Shown: positions 62,266 through 64,000 of the stretch, in pieces
Position numbering within the stretch: position 1 is the stretch's first letter
Layout: each line of letters begins with the position of its first letter
DNA from: Streptococcus sp. oral taxon 061
GTDB lineage: Bacteria; Bacillota; Bacilli; Lactobacillales; Streptococcaceae
Direction of reading: 5' to 3'
NCBI RefSeq assembly: GCF_013394695.1
Contig: NZ_CP058258.1
Location: 454,001-518,000, forward strand
Length of the DNA: 64,000 bases
Made by a program: the position numbers and the translations under genes
The notes under the pieces: model-generated
Told to the model about the DNA's origin: nothing
The model's database searches: none
Seen by the model: only the letters and a program-made list of their open reading frames with translations

Positions 62266-63342
62266 TTAAAAATGATTTTTCCAGGCTTGGAAGCGTGCAT
62301 CCAGTAGGAGTTGTGTCAGGTTTTTTAAGATTTCGACTTGCTCGGGCTCCAGTGTCTGGGCTTGAGAAACAAGTTGTCGAACATGTTCAATCGCATTTTT
62401 TGAGGATAGTTCATTAATAGAGCTAATTCCAGACTCAAGGATGGTTCCAAAGAAGAGATCAAAATAGAGTTCTAATTCCTCATCGGGAACACTTTCCACC
62501 CATTCCTTTAAAGCGTCTTTGATTTGTAGACTTTCACTACTGATGGCATCTAGTTGGACAAAGTGGTGTCCTTCAGTTAGCCAGCTGAAAGTATTGTGTT
62601 GAGCGATGCCACCGAGAGCCGTAGATTTGACGACTGTAGGAGTATCAGGAACTTCCAGCATCATGCCAATGACAGAACCTTGTGGGACGAAACGGTGAAT
62701 TTTTGGAATAACATCTTGATAACCAGTGGTTTCAGTCAGATGAGCCTGCAAACCAGGAGCATCGTAGGTATAAACTGCAGATATTTTTTCTTGCAATTCA
62801 GGCTGGATTTGACTAGCAGCAAAGACGGCTAGATTCCCACCTTTAGAATGCCCAGCTACCATCACTTTTTGTTTTGGATGTTGAGCAAAGAAATCTTCCA
62901 AATACTCAAGAGCATGCTTTTGGGCAGGGATTTCCTTCATATAGGTCATATGGAAATCTTCCTTCCAGCCAATAATACTGTCGTCTGTGCCACGAAAGAC
63001 AATGAGATAAGTATCTAGGTTCAGACGATAGGTCATAGCAGCGAACTGTTTCTGTTGCTCAGTGTCAATCTCGTTAACAAAGTTAGAGAGTTTGCTATTT
63101 CTAAAACGTTTGTGTTGGGCAAGCTGGTCTAAAAGTTGCAGACGTTCTTTATTGGTCAACATGGTACTTTCTCGCGGGACACGTGTTGCGACATCGCTTA
63201 AACGATTGACAGGCTGGTCCAATAAGTTATCAAAAGGAAGATAAGTCAGCTCTGTCAAAGCAAGTACATCCAGTTCGTTTAAGGGAAGATCATAAAAAGA
63301 ATCGTATTGAACATCAGTTAGGTAGTCAAAAATATTGGCCAT
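62266..63342 (-). CDS. DUF2974 (Mbeg1-like) alpha/beta hydrolase
   Basis: A 358-residue putative lipase/esterase. The nucleophile elbow GHSKGG places Ser166, the TYLIVFRGTDDS strand region precedes it, and an Asp in VYTDAPG-like YTYDAPGLQ follows. The start at 63342 (MANIFDYLTDV) is chosen because AAGGAA lies five bases upstream, not the in-frame ATG at 63369. No signal peptide is visible. The substrate is unknown. Confidence 0.83.
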   Translation of the reverse strand: MANIFDYLTDVQYDSFYDLPLNELDVLALTELTYLPFDNLLDQPVNRLSDVATRVPRESTMLTNKERLQLLDQLAQHKRFRNSKLSNFVNEIDTEQQKQFAAMTYRLNLDTYLIVFRGTDDSIIGWKEDFHMTYMKEIPAQKHALEYLEDFFAQHPKQKVMVAGHSKGGNLAVFAASQIQPELQEKISAVYTYDAPGLQAHLTETTGYQDVIPKIHRFVPQGSVIGMMLEVPDTPTVVKSTALGGIAQHNTFSWLTEGHHFVQLDAISSESLQIKDALKEWVESVPDEELELYFDLFFGTILESGISSINELSSKNAIEHVRQLVSQAQTLEPEQVEILKNLTQLLLDARFQAWKNHF

Positions 63343-63409
63343 GGGAATTCCTTTCTTAACTTTTATCATATCAGATTTGCATCAATTTCGCTAGTAGTCA
63401 GAAGAATTT

Positions 63410-63418
63410 TGCTATAAT
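63410..63418 (+). promoter_or_regulatory. Response regulator promoter, extended -10
   Basis: TGCTATAAT, 19 bases before the ATG; no clear -35. Confidence 0.6.
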
Positions 63419-63437
63419 ATAGAAAAAGGAGGAGCAT

Positions 63438-64000
63438 ATGCATAAGATTTTACTAGTAGAAGATGATCCAGTAATCCGTCAACAAGTTGGGAAAATGCTC
63501 TCCGAATGGGGTTTTGAAGTAGTCATGGTAGAAGACTTTATGGAAGTTCTAACGCTATTTGTTCAATCTCAACCTCATCTGGTTCTTATGGATATTGGTC
63601 TTCCCTTGTTTAATGGCTATCATTGGTGCCAGGAAATCCGCAAGATTTCTAAAGTTCCCATTATGTTTCTGTCTTCTAGAGACCAAGCTATGGACATTGT
63701 GATGGCCATTAATATGGGAGCAGATGATTTTGTGACCAAGCCGTTTGATCAGCAGGTCCTCTTAGCTAAGGTACAGGGTTTGTTACGTCGCTCTTATGAG
63801 TTTGGGCGAGATGAGAGTCTCTTGGAGTATGCAGGCGTGATCCTCAATACTAAGTCTATGGATTTGCATGTTGAGGGGCAGGCAATCACGCTGACAAAGA
63901 ATGAATTTCAAATCCTGCGTGTCTTATTTGAACATGCAGGTAATATCGTGGCGCGTGATGACCTGATGCGAGAACTCTGGAATAGTGACTTTTTCATCGA
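63438..64000 (+). CDS. OmpR-family response regulator, 5' part
   Basis: The first 187 codons of a response regulator, cut by the window edge. The receiver domain starts MHKILLVEDDPVIRQQ, with phospho-acceptor Asp52 in LMDIGLP, the Thr/Ser region MFLSSRD and Lys in DFVTKPFD. A winged-helix DNA-binding domain begins near residue 125 (ITLTKNEFQILRVLFEHAGNIV). AGGAGG precedes the ATG. It resembles an S. pneumoniae two-component regulator located near psa and relA genes, and its sensor kinase is expected just beyond the window. Confidence 0.92.
   Translation, partial: MHKILLVEDDPVIRQQVGKMLSEWGFEVVMVEDFMEVLTLFVQSQPHLVLMDIGLPLFNGYHWCQEIRKISKVPIMFLSSRDQAMDIVMAINMGADDFVTKPFDQQVLLAKVQGLLRRSYEFGRDESLLEYAGVILNTKSMDLHVEGQAITLTKNEFQILRVLFEHAGNIVARDDLMRELWNSDFFI

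Noticed and set aside
1..64000. rRNA, tRNA, prophage or insertion sequence
   Set aside because: No conserved rRNA or tRNA segments, phage structural genes or transposase-like proteins were recognised anywhere in the window.

Overview
The window is chromosomal DNA from a streptococcus of the mitis/oralis/pneumoniae group. The evidence is the phpP-stkP pair, the mevalonate genes mvaS-mvaA, the psaBCA-tpx-psaR manganese locus, fused MsrA-MsrB, BOX-type intergenic repeats, low GC and many extended -10 promoters of the form TATGnTATAAT. Many blocks keep the gene neighbours I remember from S. pneumoniae, but they appear joined in a different order, which fits a relative such as S. mitis, S. oralis or S. 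infantis. The species is inferred from memory of gene order, not from a search. No rRNA, tRNA, CRISPR array, prophage or intact insertion sequence was seen.

Layout. 0-6 kb: end of phpP, stkP (three PASTA domains), a split ThrE/YjjPB-type exporter, and mvaS-mvaA. 6-12 kb: the sucrose locus, scrR-scrB facing scrA, then scrK; BOX repeats in mirror orientation sit on the stop codons at both outer ends of scrRB/scrA. 12-19 kb: the manganese exporter gene mntE and the cation ATPase gene caxP, which is behind a yybP-ykoY manganese riboswitch. An AT-rich two-gene glycosyltransferase/membrane-protein cassette lies between them, and its second gene is interrupted by a TTAG tetranucleotide repeat. 19-32 kb: a deformylase-like gene, yaaA with an apparently leaderless start, hom-thrB, msrAB, a heterodimeric ABC exporter, an MTA/SAH deaminase, prfB with its programmed frameshift, ftsEX and an MFS transporter. 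32-41 kb: a DedA-like protein, a type I restriction-modification locus (hsdM-hsdS-partial hsdS-hsdR) with repeat-based variation features, then a YbgA-domain gene coupled to a pyrimidine-dimer glycosylase gene. 41-51 kb: metE-metF, pnp, cysE, a nucleoside phosphorylase, cysS, mrnC and a PucR-type regulator. 51-64 kb: msmK, relA, dtd, then leftward psaBCA-tpx and psaR, rightward pepO, leftward MBL-fold and DUF2974 lipase genes, and the start of an OmpR-type response regulator.

How the parts work together. Sucrose is imported and phosphorylated by ScrA, cleaved by ScrB, and the fructose is phosphorylated by ScrK; ScrR and probably CcpA control this through operators between scrB and scrA. Manganese control is unusually dense here: uptake (PsaBCA), repression (PsaR), export (MntE) and a Mn-sensing RNA in front of CaxP. 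MetE, MetF, CysE, Hom, ThrB and the MTA/SAH deaminase form a sulphur and aspartate-family amino acid theme.

The least explained structure is a ~162-bp element present twice, upstream of metE (40827-40988) and upstream of pnp (44633-44795). Both copies can form the same multi-stem fold, and several stems show paired compensatory base changes, which suggests a conserved structured RNA or a structured mobile repeat. Other leads are the TTAG repeat at 14562-14584, the 12-bp triple repeat inside hsdS and the reading-frame arrangement between hsdS and its partial copy.
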